Below the pieces are notes generated by a model. It did no database searches. It saw only the letters and a program-made list of their open reading frames with translations, and was not told the DNA's origin. Made by a program: the position numbers and the translations under genes. From Diploptera punctata (Eukaryota > Arthropoda > Insecta > Blattodea > Blaberidae), in the NCBI GenBank assembly GCA_030220185.1, contig JASPKZ010007546.1, positions 763,501 to 827,500 on the forward strand: a DNA stretch of 64,000 nucleotides, read 5' to 3'. Shown in pieces: positions 10,262 through 19,769 of the stretch (position 1 is the first letter of the stretch; each line of letters begins with the position of its first letter).

Positions 10262-10480
10262 AAATTGCTTAACTGTTATGTTAGCCGCGAGATGGCAGTT
10301 GGAATACATTTCCGCTACCTCTTGTGTGAATTGAGAATACTACATGTATAAGAAAATTGTATGCTTGTATTGGAATTCTTGGGTAGCTCAGTTGGTTAGA
10401 GCGCTAAAGGTACAGACTTTAGAGACTCGAGTTCAAATCCCGACTCAAGCATTCTTTTTTCTTTTCATATCATATTTGCC
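10262..10480 (+). mobile_element. tRNA-cassette repeat, copy 1
   Basis: A left arm (TTGCTTAACTGTTATG, then GAGATGGCAGTTGG) precedes a tRNA-like cassette and a right arm rich in T (TTTTTTCTTTTCATATCAT). The whole unit recurs about 303 nt downstream with one noticed substitution in the left arm. The arms are related to those at 12905-13180, 26395-26600 and 47241-47660. Confidence 0.7.
10377..10451 (+). tRNA. tRNA-like cassette (SINE-embedded, probably not a functional gene)
   Basis: Folds as a cloverleaf: acceptor TCTTGGG/CTCAAGC with 6 of 7 pairs, D-arm GCTC...GAGC, anticodon stem TAAAG/CTTTA around loop GTACAGA (nominal anticodon ACA), T-arm TCGAG/CCCGA with one mismatch, and discriminator A. 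A and B boxes look usable. It is repeated inside an interspersed unit, so a SINE promoter is likelier than a tRNA gene. Confidence 0.5.
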
Positions 10481-10560
10481 TTCATTGCCAAATGTCAAAA
10501 ATATTTTTACAATATCTATATATAAAAGCGTTACTGCTATAAAGTAAATATTCTCTTTAA

Positions 10561-10775
10561 AAAAAAATTGCTTAACCGTTATGTTAGCCGCGAGATGGCA
10601 GTTGGAATACATTTCCGCTACCTCTTGTGTGAATTGAGAATACTACATGTATAAGAAAATTGTATGCTTGTATTGGAATTCTTGGGTAGCTCAGTTGGTT
10701 AGAGCGCTAAAGGTACAGACTTTAGAGACTCGAGTTCAAATCCCGACTCAAGCATTCTTTTTTCTTTTCATATCA

Positions 10776-10783
<8 letters not shown>
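10561..10783 (+). mobile_element. tRNA-cassette repeat, copy 2
   Basis: Near-identical tandem partner of 10262-10480. It is preceded by a fuller left arm (TATAAAAGCGTTACTGC at about 10523) and followed directly by (TA)n at 10780-10816. The very low divergence points to a recent local duplication. Confidence 0.75.
10680..10754 (+). tRNA. tRNA-like cassette, second tandem copy
   Basis: Same cloverleaf and same GTACAGA loop as 10377-10451. Confidence 0.5.
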
Positions 10784-10816
<33 letters not shown>

Positions 10817-10818
<2 letters not shown>

Positions 10819-11295
10819 GGTACGTATTCCCCAGACTTCTCTCTTAAACTTCGGTGGTCCGACGGGTACTTTAAATTCCAACTTAAGGTCTTGTATCGTG
10901 ATAATACCTGAGTCCGTTTCTGTTTACATGTCTAATGTACAGTTCTTTCTTACCTACAGGCAGTGTTCTAGGCATTAACTCGAAGTTCTATGTGTGTCAT
11001 CAGACTTAAAAAAAGACGGGAGGAAATAAATAATATTAGCTATTCTTTTTAACATTGAATTTTGCTGTTTTACTTTCTTTATATTTCACAAAATGAAATG
11101 CTGAGTAAAGTTCGAATGTCGAATATCGGAAAAGTCAGAAATTCTGACCACGGGACGAAGAAGCCGGCCGCCATTGTGTGTCTGAGAATTAGAAGCAAAT
11201 AAATTGTACATTTTGTGCATTGCTTAATGTGCATCATTATTTCACAGGAAATGTGAAGTAATATAAATGTGTCCTCTGATCACGAATATACACCA
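10817..11295. other. No gene seen
   Basis: No sustained coding signal, repeat or tRNA is recognisable in this AT-rich stretch. Confidence 0.5.
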
Positions 11296-11655
11296 GTTTA
11301 TTTCATTGAACTAACTCTGTATGTATTTCATTGAACTAACTCTGTATGTATTTTATTGAACTAACTCTGTATGTATTTTATTGAACTAACTCTGAATGTA
11401 TTTTATTGAACTAACTCTGTATGTATTTTATTGAACTAACTCTGTATGTATTTTATTGAACTAACTCTGTATGTATTTTATTGAACTAACTCTGTATGTA
11501 TTTTATTGAACTAACTCTGTATGTATTTTATTGAACTAACTCTGTATATATTTTATTGAACTAACTCTGTATGTATTTTATTGAACTAACTCTGTATGTA
11601 TTTCATTGAACTAACTCTGTATGTATTTTATTGAACTAACTCTGTATGTATTTTA
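11296..11655 (+). repeat. 25-bp minisatellite, about 14 units
   Basis: Fourteen consecutive copies of a unit containing ATTGAACTAACTCTGTATG, period 25 nt, nearly invariant: a few T/C changes, one GAATG and one GTATA variant. The homogeneity points to recent expansion or unequal exchange. Confidence 0.97.
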
Positions 11656-12129
11656 GTCGTTTACCAGAGAACATTAAGGTGATGCTAAATAGTATTTAAG
11701 TGCTAACAATGGGCAGAGTTTAAAGTGGACAGTTGTTGGCGAGAAGTTTATGGACGGTCAGCATTTGTATACAATTGTATAATACAAAGCAGTTGAGAGC
11801 CAAATTCCCAACTGAAATTAAGTGTTCTCCAGCAAGAGAGGTTGGTGGGGGTAGCTGGAATAAAGGAAGGAAAGTTTACTTTAATAATAATAATAATGAT
11901 GATGATGATGATAATAACGATAATAATTATTATTTTTCCTTAGTTTAATCTCTCCGTTTGTAAGCATTTTTACGTGTTCTGCGCCAACAGTCCTTTTAGG
12001 GACTTGATCTGTCGAGAGATAATTTTCAACTCTGGATTACATAACAATATTTTAACCGCACTGGTGATATTTACGCCCGAAAATAAGCCATGCCCCCACC
12101 GGATTTCAACCCGAATCTCAGAACCATAG

Positions 12130-12414
12130 TAATAATGAAAACCGCTACTATTACCACCACCAAAAAAACATAGTCTTACTGTAAATATACAGTTTTCCTA
12201 ATTGCAGTACTATTGCTACTACTAATATTGCTACTGCTGTCACTTCGACTATTTTACTACTATTACTACTACTATTTGTTCTACTACTACTTTTCCTACT
12301 ACTTCTGGTACTACTACTCCAGCTACTACTACCATTACTACTACTACTACTACTACCACCAATAATAATAATAATAATAATAATAAAAATAAGTAACAAT
12401 AGTAATAATATCAT
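12130..12414. repeat. Mixed triplet microsatellite (TAC/CTA/AAT)
   Basis: Irregular TAC/CTA-rich DNA passing into AAT repeats at 12360-12390. It adjoins the 3' side of a minus-strand LINE fragment. No gene. Confidence 0.8.
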
Positions 12415-12850
12415 AATAGATAGATCATCGGTTGATTAATGTCTTTGACATCGTCCGTTGCCTAATAGCCAATTTTATCGGTCCATCCGATCTCCTGGTT
12501 GTAGATGTTTCTCCTTCATGTATAAATATATTCCCTGACTGTATGAGGTTTTAGGTCTTCCTCTGCCTAGTCTTCCCTCAGGTTTCCATTCCAAAACACA
12601 TTTTGGTAGCCGATCCTCTTCCATTCGCTGGACATGTCCGTACCATCCTAATTACTGAGTTTTAATATAATCTAAAATAGTGTCTTCAATCTTCATTTTC
12701 TCCCTTATAACTGAGTTCCTAATTTTTTCTCCTCATGAAATTCTTGCTGCCCTTCGTATAAAATCCATTTCCGTTGCCAAAAGATACTTATTTGTTTTTG
12801 TTGTTAATGGCCAAAGTTCTGCACCTTAAGTTATGATGCTTTTAACAATT
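12415..12850 (-). pseudogene. LINE reverse transcriptase C-terminal part, split by the tRNA-cassette repeat
   Basis: On the minus strand, from about 12850, the translation gives TIVKSIIT, GAELWPLT, FIRRAARIS, LGWYGHVQRM and then a GRLGRGRPK-like motif, with in-frame stops. It continues the protein read at 13190-13455 across the inserted repeat at 12874-13180. It is an old RTE-like LINE remnant. Confidence 0.7.
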
Positions 12851-12873
12851 GTAGGATATATATATATATATAT

Positions 12874-12920
12874 ATGTTATAATTAAATGTTTAACAATGT
12901 TAAACATTTAATTATAACAT
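12874..12920. repeat. Perfect 23-bp palindrome with 1-nt spacer
   Basis: The arms at 12874-12896 and 12898-12920 are exact reverse complements around a single A. It follows a (TA)n tract and immediately precedes the left end of the tRNA-cassette repeat. AT-rich and able to extrude as a cruciform. Confidence 0.95.
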
Positions 12921-13180
12921 CTATAAAAGCGTCACTGCTATAAGGTAAAAATATTATCTTTAATTTGCTTACTTGTTATAGTCAGCTACTAGATGGCAGT
13001 GAAGACTGAGTTCTCGCGACATCTAGTAATAATGGAGAATATAATATACATATATAAGAAAGATAAGTGTTTGAATTGGATTCGCCTGGTAGTGTAATGG
13101 ATATCACGCTGAGGTACAGACTCAGAGATCCGGGTTCGAATCCCGTCCAGGCATTTATTTTTCTTATCATACCATATATA
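12905..13180 (+). mobile_element. tRNA-cassette repeat, copy 3 (different tRNA-like module)
   Basis: Left arm CTATAAAAGCGTCACTGC, TTTGCTTACTTGTTATAG and CTAGATGGCAGT, then a tRNA-like module unlike that of copies 1 and 2, then TTTATTTTTCTTATCATACC and (TA)n. It lies inside a LINE ORF, so it is a true insertion. Confidence 0.7.
13084..13153 (+). tRNA. tRNA-like cassette, second type
   Basis: Acceptor GCCTGGT/TCCAGGC (6 of 7 pairs), D-region TGTAATGGATATCA, anticodon stem CTGAG/CTCAG perfectly paired around loop GTACAGA, and a perfect CCGGG/CCCGT-like T-arm with GGTTCGAATCCC. Different body from 10377-10451 but the same anticodon loop. Confidence 0.5.
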
Positions 13181-13189
13181 TATATATAT

Positions 13190-13455
13190 ATATATATATA
13201 AATTTTATTTGTATTACTTATATTTTTATCCCAAAATATTCCATTTAGGCAAGCAATTGCAAATTTTCCTTTATTATTTATATTTCTTATTTCCTCTGCA
13301 TAACTTCCATTTTCATTTATTTTAATTCCTAAATATGTGATCTCACTACAAGATTTTATTGTTTCTACAGTCACCAAAATTAAATGTTGATATGTTTTTC
13401 TGGTTCTCCAATTGATAAATATTTTGTTTTCTATATTTTTAAAATTAATCCCCAT
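13190..13455 (-). pseudogene. LINE reverse transcriptase thumb segment
   Basis: The minus-strand frame encodes EITYLGIKINENGSYAEEI and RNINNKGKFAIACLNG, the segment after the YADD motif in RTE-like reverse transcriptases. The palm is absent. It joins 12415-12850 once the repeat between them is removed. In-frame stops downstream show it is dead. Confidence 0.65.
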
Positions 13456-14420
13456 TTTTCATATTCTACTATTAATTTTCAAGTAATATATTCTAAATAA
13501 TATAATATTATAATAATGCAACCCTAATTATACAGAATCCACTATGTACATTATATAGACAAACGTCAAGGTAATATATGTTGAAGTTAAAATGTAAGTC
13601 AAATCTCGGAATGAGAACAAGTTTTCTTGAAAGACATTAAACTAAGGCAATAAATATTACTAATGGAACATTGTGACATTTGGAAGCAAACTTAAACATC
13701 GTAAGAAGCGAAGTGGTATGAGTTGAAATTCGAGATCGATAAGAAACTTTTAGGTTTCCCGTTAAAGAAAAGCGATTAAGGTTAATGAAAATTTAAATTC
13801 AGTTACATAAAAAAGTTGCTTAAAATTCATCCCATACATGAAACTAAAAATGGGCCTGCATATTCTGATGACGAAGGATAAAAATGTTCTTATTTGAAAG
13901 ATAAATAAATAAATGGCGCTACAGATTTGAAAACTGAAATATTTACTAATAGTACAGAATCACTTAACATTACTTCAATATTCATCAACCTTAATTTCAG
14001 TTTTTTACCTACATTCGCTACTTCTCATAGCACATAAGTGATTTTTTATTAAGAAAATGAAGGAACTTTTTTCTCGATACTATGTTACAAAAATAATTTT
14101 CTGGTATATCCGAAAAATGCCCTGGGATTCTAGTCGGATATGACAGATATCCGGTTTATATATGGGATGCCCGTGTTATGTCGGGTTATACAAAACGTCC
14201 GGCTCTAGTATGATTGACCATGCACTTGGGAACATTAAATCTGGATTTGCCTCAACTCCGCACGAGCTCGTGTCTCTGAGAATGAATTTCAATTGTTTTT
14301 TTTTTATTATTATAGCGTGGTAGGTAGAATCCCTGCCTTCTATTGGACTCAAAGTGTGTTTCCTTGTGCATGTGTGGAAAAGGGAAAAGTAGTTAAAAAA
14401 TGACAACAGTAAAAATAAAA
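13456..14420. other. No gene seen
   Basis: AT-rich spacer. Short open frames here are unsupported. Confidence 0.45.
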
Positions 14421-14424
14421 ATAA

Positions 14425-14630
14425 AATTAAATGTCCGCATGTTTATAAAAAGTAAAGTTGAAAAATTCAAAAATTTAGGATTTGCTTTTTTAATCAGATG
14501 GGAAAAAATTGTAGTGAAATTGAGAAAAGAATTAGTGAAGGAAGAAAAGAAATGGGAATGTTAAATTCAGTGATATGGAGTAAAAGTATTATAAATGAAA
14601 CCAAAACATTAATAGGCCTATAATCATTTA
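14425..14630 (+). pseudogene. LINE thumb fragment (plus strand)
   Basis: Two frames together give VEKFKNLGF followed by EIEKRISEGRKEMGMLNSV and IWSKSIINETKTLI, the YLG to thumb pattern of RTE-like LINEs. A frameshift separates the pieces. Confidence 0.5.
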
Positions 14631-14735
14631 AATTTTGAAACTAAATCGTAAAACGCTTTGCATTTTTGCAAATGAAACAGCATTTAATAATACATCGAAA
14701 ATTGTTAATTCAATAAATATTAATATTTACTCATT

Positions 14736-15118
14736 GTATTGTATTGTATTGTAAGCCCATGTTTTCCCTTTACAGAGATTTAGGCGCTCTCCCCCTAAAG
14801 GGAATCATTTGAACCATAGTAATTTAGTTACACTTGTTTTCGTATAGATGTCATTTCTGAGTGGTCCGTGGTCAGCGTTCCACCTCATACTGACATATAG
14901 GAAACCAAGGTAGTACTAGGACGGGAAAATTCGGTAAATTTTGCTTAGAGACCTTTTCATTCAGGCTTAAGGATTTTTTACGAGCCTGAAAATCTTCAGA
15001 CTCGGGACCCACGGCTTAAAGTCCCTCCCGGAGGACTTGCTCCTTGGATTTTTCCGTCCTAAAAATCCATCGACCCCGGCCGGGTTTGAACCCGCGACCC
15101 TCGGGACCAGAGGCAAGG
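14736..15118 (-). mobile_element. tRNA-derived SINE family C, head-truncated, 13-bp target duplication
   Basis: Flanked by the exact 13-bp repeat ATATTTACTCATT at 14723-14735 and 15119-15131. On the minus strand it keeps the B-box half of the tRNA-like head (GGGTTTGAACCCG on plus), a body with GGAGCAAGTCCTCCGGGAG, and a pentanucleotide (ACAAT)n tail at 14727-14755. Fuller copies: 25990-26386 and 47711-48084. Confidence 0.9.
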
Positions 15119-15248
15119 ATATTTACTCATTTAAAAAAAATACAAAAAGACACTCATAAAAAAGCTTAGAATGAACTGTCTTATATGTAATATTGAAGTT
15201 ATTTTGACTATTTATAGATAAAATATTGAAATAAAATACGACTATATA

Positions 15249-16073
15249 CGAGGGCGGATCGGAAAGTAACGCACAATAATTTTTTTCTGCCTTCGTATTG
15301 CAGCTAGAATGTTGAAATTTCACAGAGATATAGTTTGAAGTTTTCACTACAGATGGTATTTTTTTCTCAGGTGCACCTCTTGCGAGAGAAGCTTGAACTA
15401 TGCAACAAAGATGGCGCGCATTCTACAGTCGTCCACCTGTGAGGAACAGAGAAGTGTTGTTCGATTTTTGTGGGCCAAAGGGCATAAACCCAGTGAAATT
15501 CACAGGGACATGCGTGGCGTGTATGGGGATGATTGTATGGACCGTAGCAATGTCTCCAGGTGGTGCACATTCTGCCAAGAGGGACGCGTGAACCTTAGTG
15601 ATTCGCCACGTGATTCGCCTTAGTGATTCCTGGCCGGCAAACGCTTTCAGACAGATGTGGAAGTGAAATCAGCAGTGCGCAGATGGCTACACTCCAACCA
15701 AACGGACTTCTACGAACAGGGCATATTGAAACTGGTAACACGATGGGAAAAATGTGTTGAGAAAGTTGGTGACTATGTCGAAAAGTAGGTAAAAGATGTA
15801 AGTTCATTTGTGATTTTTTTTCTTTTTTTTTTACTATTAAACTTTTTTTAAAAAAAATTATTGTGCGTTACTTTCCGATCCGCCCTGTGGACGACTGTGG
15901 CATGCGCGCCATCTTTGTTGCATAGTTCAAGCTTCTGTCGCAAGAGGTGCACCTGAGAAAAAAATACCATCTGTAGTGAAAACTTCAAACTATATCTCTG
16001 TGAAATTTCAACATTCTAGCTGCAATACAAGGCAGAAAAAAATTATTGTCCGTTACTTTCCGATCCGCCCTCG
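15249..16073 (+). mobile_element. Mariner-like element with a duplicated inverted end
   Basis: TA dinucleotides flank it at 15247-15248 and 16074-16075. The left end CGAGGGCGGATCGGAAAGTA has its normal inverted partner ending at 15886. A further 188 nt (15886-16073) are the inverted copy of 15249-15437, so the block has two left ends. The inner element carries a deleted transposase gene. Tc1/mariner assignment rests on ends, TA site and protein. Confidence 0.85.
15393..15789 (+). pseudogene. Mariner transposase with the catalytic core deleted
   Basis: The first part, from Met at 15393, gives MARILQSSTCEEQRSVVRF and WAKGHKPSEIHRDMR: the N-terminal helix-turn-helix that binds the terminal repeats. 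After about 75 codons the frame meets a junction near 15625. In another frame LAGKRFQTDVEVK, VRRWLHSNQTDFY and LVTRWEKCVEKVGDYVEK follow, the mariner C-terminus ending at a TAG. The segment with the three catalytic acidic residues is gone. It could still make a DNA-binding fragment but cannot transpose. Confidence 0.85.
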
Positions 16074-16082
16074 TATCATTGC

Positions 16083-16690
16083 ATAAACTTACAGTTATGG
16101 ATGTACTCATTAGCGAAATCCGAAGGATTGTAACTCTTGAAGTTGTTCTCATGAAAATATTTTTAAATTTATTTAACGAATATTCACGGATACTACTTAG
16201 CTGTTTTTTACGGAAACAAACTTTGCCTATAGCAATCGAGTAAAAAACGTACGGTCGAGTTCATTAACCAGCAAAATCGGACAATTAGAAGTGGGGATTA
16301 ACCTGAAGCGAAAATTTAAAACTCGCTGTAGCGGCAGAAATTTTTATTTTTTTTGCAACGAAACTCGGTACCGGTATATGCCATTGGAATAGAATAAGAA
16401 AGGTACTTTCCAAAAATCAGCTAAATCCAAATATTAGGTCTGGAGTTTACCTGAAACCGTTATTTAAAACTCTCTGAGATTCGCCATGATGAATCGATGA
16501 ATATAATAAAGACGTAAATATGTTCTTTTTAATACTTTTTTTTATAGACGCGTTAATCTTCTAAATCAAATAGCATCTAGTTAGTGTATTTATTTGTTTA
16601 TATATATATATAGTTTTAGAAACAAGGTATTAAACGCTCAGGAAATACAGAATATTTATTTAATCTCAATAAATAAATAAATGTTTATTT
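16083..16690 (+). repeat. Helitron-like body fragments
   Basis: Contains blocks such as CGAAATCCGA, CGCTGTAGCGGCAG and ACGAAACTCGGTA also found at 9240-9400, 24305-24720, 34740-34930 and 59605-59770. It is diverged, with no complete ends. Confidence 0.45.
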
Positions 16691-17880
16691 ATCTATTATT
16701 ATAAATTAATATATTTATGTGTGTCGGCATAACTCTTAAACACCTGATGCAATTTCAAGTATATTTGGTACACATATAAATTACGATCTGACTACGTGAC
16801 TGTAAGGGGTAAAATTCCCCTAGACTCGCCATTAGGATGAGAGAAGGGTGGAAATGTAAAAGTTTTGTACGGGATTAGAGACCCCTAGTGCTCCTATTTC
16901 GGGGGTGATATGGGGAGAAAATTAAAATTATTTTAAACGTCCGATAATAGTGTCGAATTCATAATGATCGGGATTGCTAAACCCATTGGTGGCAGTCCTG
17001 GTGACATTTAAAGTCAAATTTGACCCGTAGCACCACTATGAGAAGTAAAGGGTGAGAAAGGGTGAAAAATAAAATGAAAAAGGGATCAAGATTAGCGTCG
17101 AAATAATAGTTTTTGAGTTCGCACAACTGATTGATGACGTCCAGATAGTTTGTAAGCCCAAGTTTGATCCTAGCACCCTAAGAGGTGTAAAGAGATGAAA
17201 AATAAGATGTCAAAAGTGGCCGAGATTAGTGCCGAATCTAGTTTTCTGGGATTCTAAGCTGATTGGTGACAGTCCCGATATAATTTAAACCATTCAAAAT
17301 CAAATTTGACTCTTCGAACTTCTACGATAGATGAAAAGGTGAGAAAGGGTAAAAAATGAAATGTGAAAAAGGATCGGTATTAGTGTTAAATCTATAGATT
17401 TCGGGGTAGTCCAGATGGTAATAAGTCCAAGTTTGACCTTACTGCCTCTACGAGATTGAGAAGTGGTGAAAAATAACAAGTCCAAAATGACCGAGATTCT
17501 TGTTGAAACCATGTATTTCGGTGTCGCTTGTCTTATCGGTGACAGTCTCAGTGATATTTAAATCCAAGATGAACCGCTGGTACCCCTAATGGAGGAGGTG
17601 AGTGAAGGGGTGAATACTCGTAATAAAATAAAATCAGTGACCGAGATTAATGTGAATTACATGATTTTCGGGTCGCTAAGTTATTGATAGCAGTGCATAT
17701 ATCACGTAAGTCCAAGATTGTTCCCTAATATAACAAGGGAGGGGTGATAAGGAACGAAAAATATTATGCCGAAATTGACCGAGTATAGGTCTAATCCATA
17801 GTTTACAGAGTCACTAAGGGATTGGTCCCAGGAAGATTGGGATAAATAAGTACCCGAGCAACGCCGGGCAATCTGCTGAA
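16691..17880 (+). mobile_element. Helitron-like element filled with a degenerate ~120-150-bp minisatellite
   Basis: Seven diverged units each contain a 'ccgagatta..gtcgaat' block, a TTTCGGG-like block, a 'gattggtgacagtc' block and a 'gtccaagtttgacc' block (near 16950, 17095, 17230, 17383, 17500, 17650 and 17785). It closes with CCCGAGCAACGCCGGG, a hairpin, shortly before CTGCTGAAT. Hairpin-then-CTNR ends and internal minisatellites are typical of insect non-autonomous Helitrons. No coding sequence. Confidence 0.5.
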
Positions 17881-17939
17881 TTTAAATAAATGGTATTATT
17901 ATAAATGGTTAATATTTTCTTATTTTTACAGAATTAACA

Positions 17940-18060
17940 TAATGACAGATTAGATATATTATTTAAAATAATTAGAGAATGGAAATTAATAGGAAAGCGT
18001 AGTTTAAGATGGCCAAGAGGAAGATGAAAAAAAAAAAAAAAAGATCGGAGTGTGGCTGTG
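17940..18060 (+). pseudogene. LINE C-terminal scrap
   Basis: EWKLIGKRSLRWPRGR is readable in one frame, matching the basic G-x-RP-x-x-RW tail of LINE proteins, followed by an A-rich tract. Very short. Confidence 0.35.
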
Positions 18061-18399
18061 TCATGTACACGGCCGTGTGTAACGGGTAATATTTTGTTTG
18101 AACGTATCATATGTATGCCATAATCATTGCATCATCCACTTTTAAATCATTACACCATCCCTTGCATTGGCTCGGCCACCCCAGCTGCAGATATACTGGT
18201 GCCATCGTTGATCCGCTCGGACTCCTTCATTCATTTACTTTCCCGCACAGCTTCACTCTGTCATATAGTGTTTTATGGGCACCACTGTATTGGTCCTGAG
18301 AAGCCCTTTCCAACCCTATATGATCTCTATATTTTGATTTGGCTTTTTGACGAGTATAAGCCAACATTACATTATTAATTTTAATGTTTTACTTTAACG

Positions 18400-18432
<33 letters not shown>

Positions 18433-18750
18433 CTATAACTATTTCACATCAATATTTTACATACGTATATAGATCTTAACGAGAGCTGACGATTGAAACT
18501 CAAACGAACGTCGTAATTTCTCCGAGTCAAAATTTATACTAAACGAAAATTATGTAACGCAGCAAAACGACCTCAAAACTGTGGCGCTTTCCTCTTCGTC
18601 GCGCGCGATACGTGACAGTTCAGGCTCAACGTAACGAATTCTTCGATCCTTTATCTGTCGAGTGATGTCATTAAATTTTACATAAAGATTATAGATATTT
18701 AGCTGCAACACCATACTGTATCCCCCGATTTTGTTTTCATCAGTTTTCTG
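18061..18750. other. No supported gene; (TA)n at 18403-18430
   Basis: Two overlapping short frames near 18111-18378 lack recognisable domains. The rest is AT-rich with a (TA)n tract. Confidence 0.4.
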
Positions 18751-18753
18751 AAT

Positions 18754-19094
18754 TGTCTCACACTATGGACGTAAATTTAAAGACGTATTCAACGTCAAAA
18801 CATTTTGAATCAATAATAATGTATGTTTGCCAGAAACTTATAAGGGAAAAGAAGAAGATGTCTGAGATATCTACTATTGAAGTTTTGTCAACATTTTATG
18901 TGACATTCTGTATTTTATTTGCTATCATTTATAAGATTCTTCCTTTTAATGAAATCACAATATGTGTAATTTATTATAATATAATGTCAAGTGTATATAA
19001 CTGTGACAACTTTCTGGAATTGGTTGTTTATCTTATTTTATTCAAAGTCAGGATGTTGGAAAATATCTACCAACAACTTGTACATTTCTTGTAA
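18754..19094 (+). CDS. Unrecognised 113-residue hydrophobic ORF
   Basis: A single open frame with two likely membrane segments: STFYVTFCILFAIIYKILPF, and a second around ELVVYLILFKVRML ending in NIYQQLVHFL. The hydrophobic C-terminal pattern faintly recalls a segment of insect gustatory receptors, but no signature residues can be confirmed. There is no clear splice context. It may be a chance ORF in AT-rich DNA or a fragment of a receptor gene. Confidence 0.22.
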
Positions 19095-19099
19095 ACGCG

Positions 19100-19510
19100 A
19101 TGCTAGTTCACATGGGAGCAATTTTCCTTCACTTTCTGCGTCACATTCTCTCGGATTGAAATCAGATACATTTTCGATTCTTTTGAAATTCGTTTTCTAA
19201 AGAGAAAGTGGGTGAGGGAGAGAGAGAGAGAGTAAGAGCAGTTGTAAGAACAGAAGACTCCGTTACCTTCGCCCCATCTCATCAGGATCCTATTCAATTC
19301 TAACTTGTCAAGCTGTCCGTTTGCCCTCTTCTTGCTCATCCTCTTTCTCCTCCTACATTTTCTCCTTTTTATTCTTTATAGGAAAGCCTGGTTCTACATT
19401 TTTAAAATTAGTATATCCTCTTCCATGATAAAATCATAAGATTTTTAAAATATATTTATAGAATAAATTTACTTCGTATAAAACTCGAGGCATTCCACAG
19501 TTTCACCATC
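19100..19510. other. No supported gene
   Basis: A purine-rich (GA)n patch lies at 19210-19232. Overlapping minus-strand frames at 19080-19340 carry no recognised motif. Confidence 0.4.
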
Positions 19511-19519
19511 ATCAACAAC

Positions 19520-19760
19520 AAGGATTAAGCCCAATGGCCTGTTCCGATCTCATTATACATCGAATTGGTCCTTCCATCTCTTCAATGGTCTTCCCAACAT
19601 TCTTCTCCCTTTTGGTTTATAATTATACATTCTTCTTGGTACGCGCTGTTTCCACAGTTTCAAACCTCTAAGGAATAACTGGAATGAGAACAAGAGGACT
19701 GGAGGAAATGGAGTGGATGGATAGAGACAAGTGGAGAAGGAAAATAGAACTTTAAGCACA
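19520..19760 (-). pseudogene. LINE 3'-terminal fragment
   Basis: The minus-strand frame gives RVPRRMYNYKPKGRRMLGRP then LKRWKDQF and a stop, followed by a 'cggaacaggccattgggctt' post-ORF block shared with the tails at 23765-23880, 29640, 42340 and 62240. It is a 5'-truncated member of the same LINE group. Confidence 0.7.
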
Positions 19761-19769
19761 GAAATATGG

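Noticed and set aside
10377..10451. Functional tRNA gene
   Set aside because: Mismatches in acceptor and T stems, embedding in an interspersed unit and a tandem copy argue for a SINE-like module. A covariance-model score would settle it.
10344..10847. Two nearly identical 66-67-residue frames
   Set aside because: They are translations of the tRNA-like cassette and its flanks, duplicated with the repeat.
11296..11655. CRISPR array
   Set aside because: The 25-bp units are directly adjacent with no spacers, no cas genes and a eukaryotic context. It is a minisatellite.
19103..19339. 78-residue minus-strand frame (MSKKRANGQLDKLELN...)
   Set aside because: Low-complexity Ser/Leu-rich (GA)n translation in its middle and no recognised domain or partner.
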